From assembly GCA_947313765.1 (NCBI GenBank), contig CAMZNQ010000041.1:1-6011 (forward strand): a stretch of 6,011 nt of DNA. The letters run 5' to 3'. The notes beneath the pieces were generated by a model. That model was not told where the DNA came from and did no database searches. It saw only the letters and a list, made by a program, of their open reading frames with translations. Source of the stretch: an uncultured Sulfurovum sp. (GTDB taxonomy: Bacteria > Campylobacterota > Campylobacteria > Campylobacterales > Sulfurovaceae). A program made the position numbers and the translations under genes. Positions 5,264-6,011 of the stretch are shown here, piece after piece. Each line of letters opens with the position of its first letter. Positions within the stretch are counted from its first letter, which is position 1.

Positions 5264-6004
5264 ATGGAAAAAGCGTATAAACTACTTGCAAGGCAAGAGC
5301 AAATATCAAATAAAAAAGCAAAAGATTTAATAGATAGAGGATTAGTATATCATCTTGATAGAAAAGTTAAAATTGCTAGAGCCCAGATGGCGAATGATAC
5401 CTATTTTAGAGTAGAAGAGATTGATAAGGTAAAGATTATATACCAAGATGAGAATATCTTAGCAATAAATAAACCAGCTCTTTTAGATAGTTATGAGTTA
5501 GCAGAGACGAGTGAAGAGGATGAGACAGAGCTTATTCATAGACTAGATAGAGATACATCAGGTGTTCTGCTCTTAGCAAGAAATCAAGAGTTTCTAAAAG
5601 ATGCAATTAGAGCATTTAAACAGAGAAAAGTAAAAAAACGTTATGTAGCTTGGGTAGAGGGTATATTTTGTGAAGAGATAAAGATAGATGCACCCATAAG
5701 AACTCATAAACAGGGTGGAAAAGCATTTTCACAGATAGATGAGAAGCATGGTCAACCTGCCATTACCATTGTAAAACCATTAGAGATTCAGGGTAAAAAA
5801 TCAAAAGTTGAAATAGAGATTTTGACAGGAAGAACACACCAAATTCGTCTACATCTATCAACTATTGGACACCCTGTAGTTGGAGATGAACGTTACGGTT
5901 CGGTCACACGCTCAAAGAGAATCTTACTTCATGCTAAAGCCATTTCACTTTTAGGTTATGCCTTTGAAGCAAAAGAGCCGAGAGATATACAAAAATATAA
6001 ATAA
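5264..6004 (+). CDS. RluD-family RNA pseudouridine synthase, short form with S4 domain
   Basis: This 246-residue enzyme belongs to the RluA/RluD family, which converts uridines to pseudouridine, usually in 23S rRNA. An S4-like RNA-binding domain occupies about 1-48 (LARQEQISNKKAKDLIDRGLV). The catalytic domain has ILAINKPA (65-72), the active-site motif HRLDRDTSG (92-100) with catalytic D95, KKRYVAWVEG with its family Tyr, and a C-terminal LTGRTHQIRLHL motif followed by GHPVVGDERYG. It is about 50-70 residues shorter than E. coli RluD, chiefly because the segment between NKP and HRLD is reduced to about 20 residues and lacks the usual 'GlvvHP...g.tl' stretch. H. pylori HP0956, in the same gene order, is similarly short as I recall. 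The target uridine cannot be predicted. The ATG is one base after the waaA stop, with AGAGAG (5251-5256) as a weak ribosome binding site, so it is surely co-transcribed with waaA. Confidence 0.9.
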   Translation: MEKAYKLLARQEQISNKKAKDLIDRGLVYHLDRKVKIARAQMANDTYFRVEEIDKVKIIYQDENILAINKPALLDSYELAETSEEDETELIHRLDRDTSGVLLLARNQEFLKDAIRAFKQRKVKKRYVAWVEGIFCEEIKIDAPIRTHKQGGKAFSQIDEKHGQPAITIVKPLEIQGKKSKVEIEILTGRTHQIRLHLSTIGHPVVGDERYGSVTRSKRILLHAKAISLLGYAFEAKEPRDIQKYK

Positions 6005-6011
6005 GTTAAAA

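Noticed and set aside
1..6011. A CRISPR array, insertion sequence, attachment site, tRNA or other RNA gene, or a defence or secretion system
   Set aside because: No regularly spaced repeats, transposase-like protein, terminal repeats or tRNA-like fold was seen. Nearly all of the window is intact housekeeping coding sequence with short gaps, and no gap exceeds 100 bases.

Overview
This window looks like ordinary core chromosome of a Campylobacterota (Epsilonproteobacteria) bacterium. The DNA is AT-rich, and the proteins have the character of this group. The gene run NIF3-like / C4 zinc-ribbon coiled-coil protein / waaA / RluD-like pseudouridine synthase matches, from memory, the arrangement HP0959-HP0958-HP0957-HP0956 in Helicobacter pylori. 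A free-living member such as Sulfurimonas, Sulfurovum or an Arcobacter relative is plausible: the window begins with the tail of a class I cytochrome c and carries a molybdenum cofactor gene, and a -10 box of the form GGTATAATTTCGC occurs. The genus cannot be settled from this window.

Layout. Bases 1-101 hold the C-terminus of a cytochrome c on the + strand. A near-perfect hairpin at 109-140 separates it from the convergent moeA (144-1361, minus strand), which inserts molybdenum into molybdopterin. A 68-bp divergent intergenic region (1362-1429) contains two TATAAT boxes placed back to back as a palindrome, one for moeA and one for the + strand genes. From 1430 to the end everything is on the + strand: a small four-helix membrane protein of unknown function, rsmE (GTG start, overlapping the membrane gene by 20 bases), a NIF3/DUF34 metal protein, an FlgZ-type zinc-ribbon protein (TTG start), waaA, and an RluD-family pseudouridine synthase separated from waaA by one base.

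Function. The + strand run mixes rRNA modification (RsmE on 16S rRNA, the pseudouridine synthase probably on 23S rRNA), lipopolysaccharide inner-core assembly (WaaA adding Kdo to lipid A) and a protein whose H. pylori homologue supports RpoN and flagellar expression. The last three genes are tightly packed and probably co-transcribed, with a likely promoter inside the end of the NIF3-like gene. All genes are intact, and there is no sign of a mobile element, CRISPR array, phage or RNA gene. I found no convincing new system. The points most worth a second look are the symmetric divergent promoter, the unassigned membrane protein, and the leader and start features of the zinc-ribbon/waaA unit.
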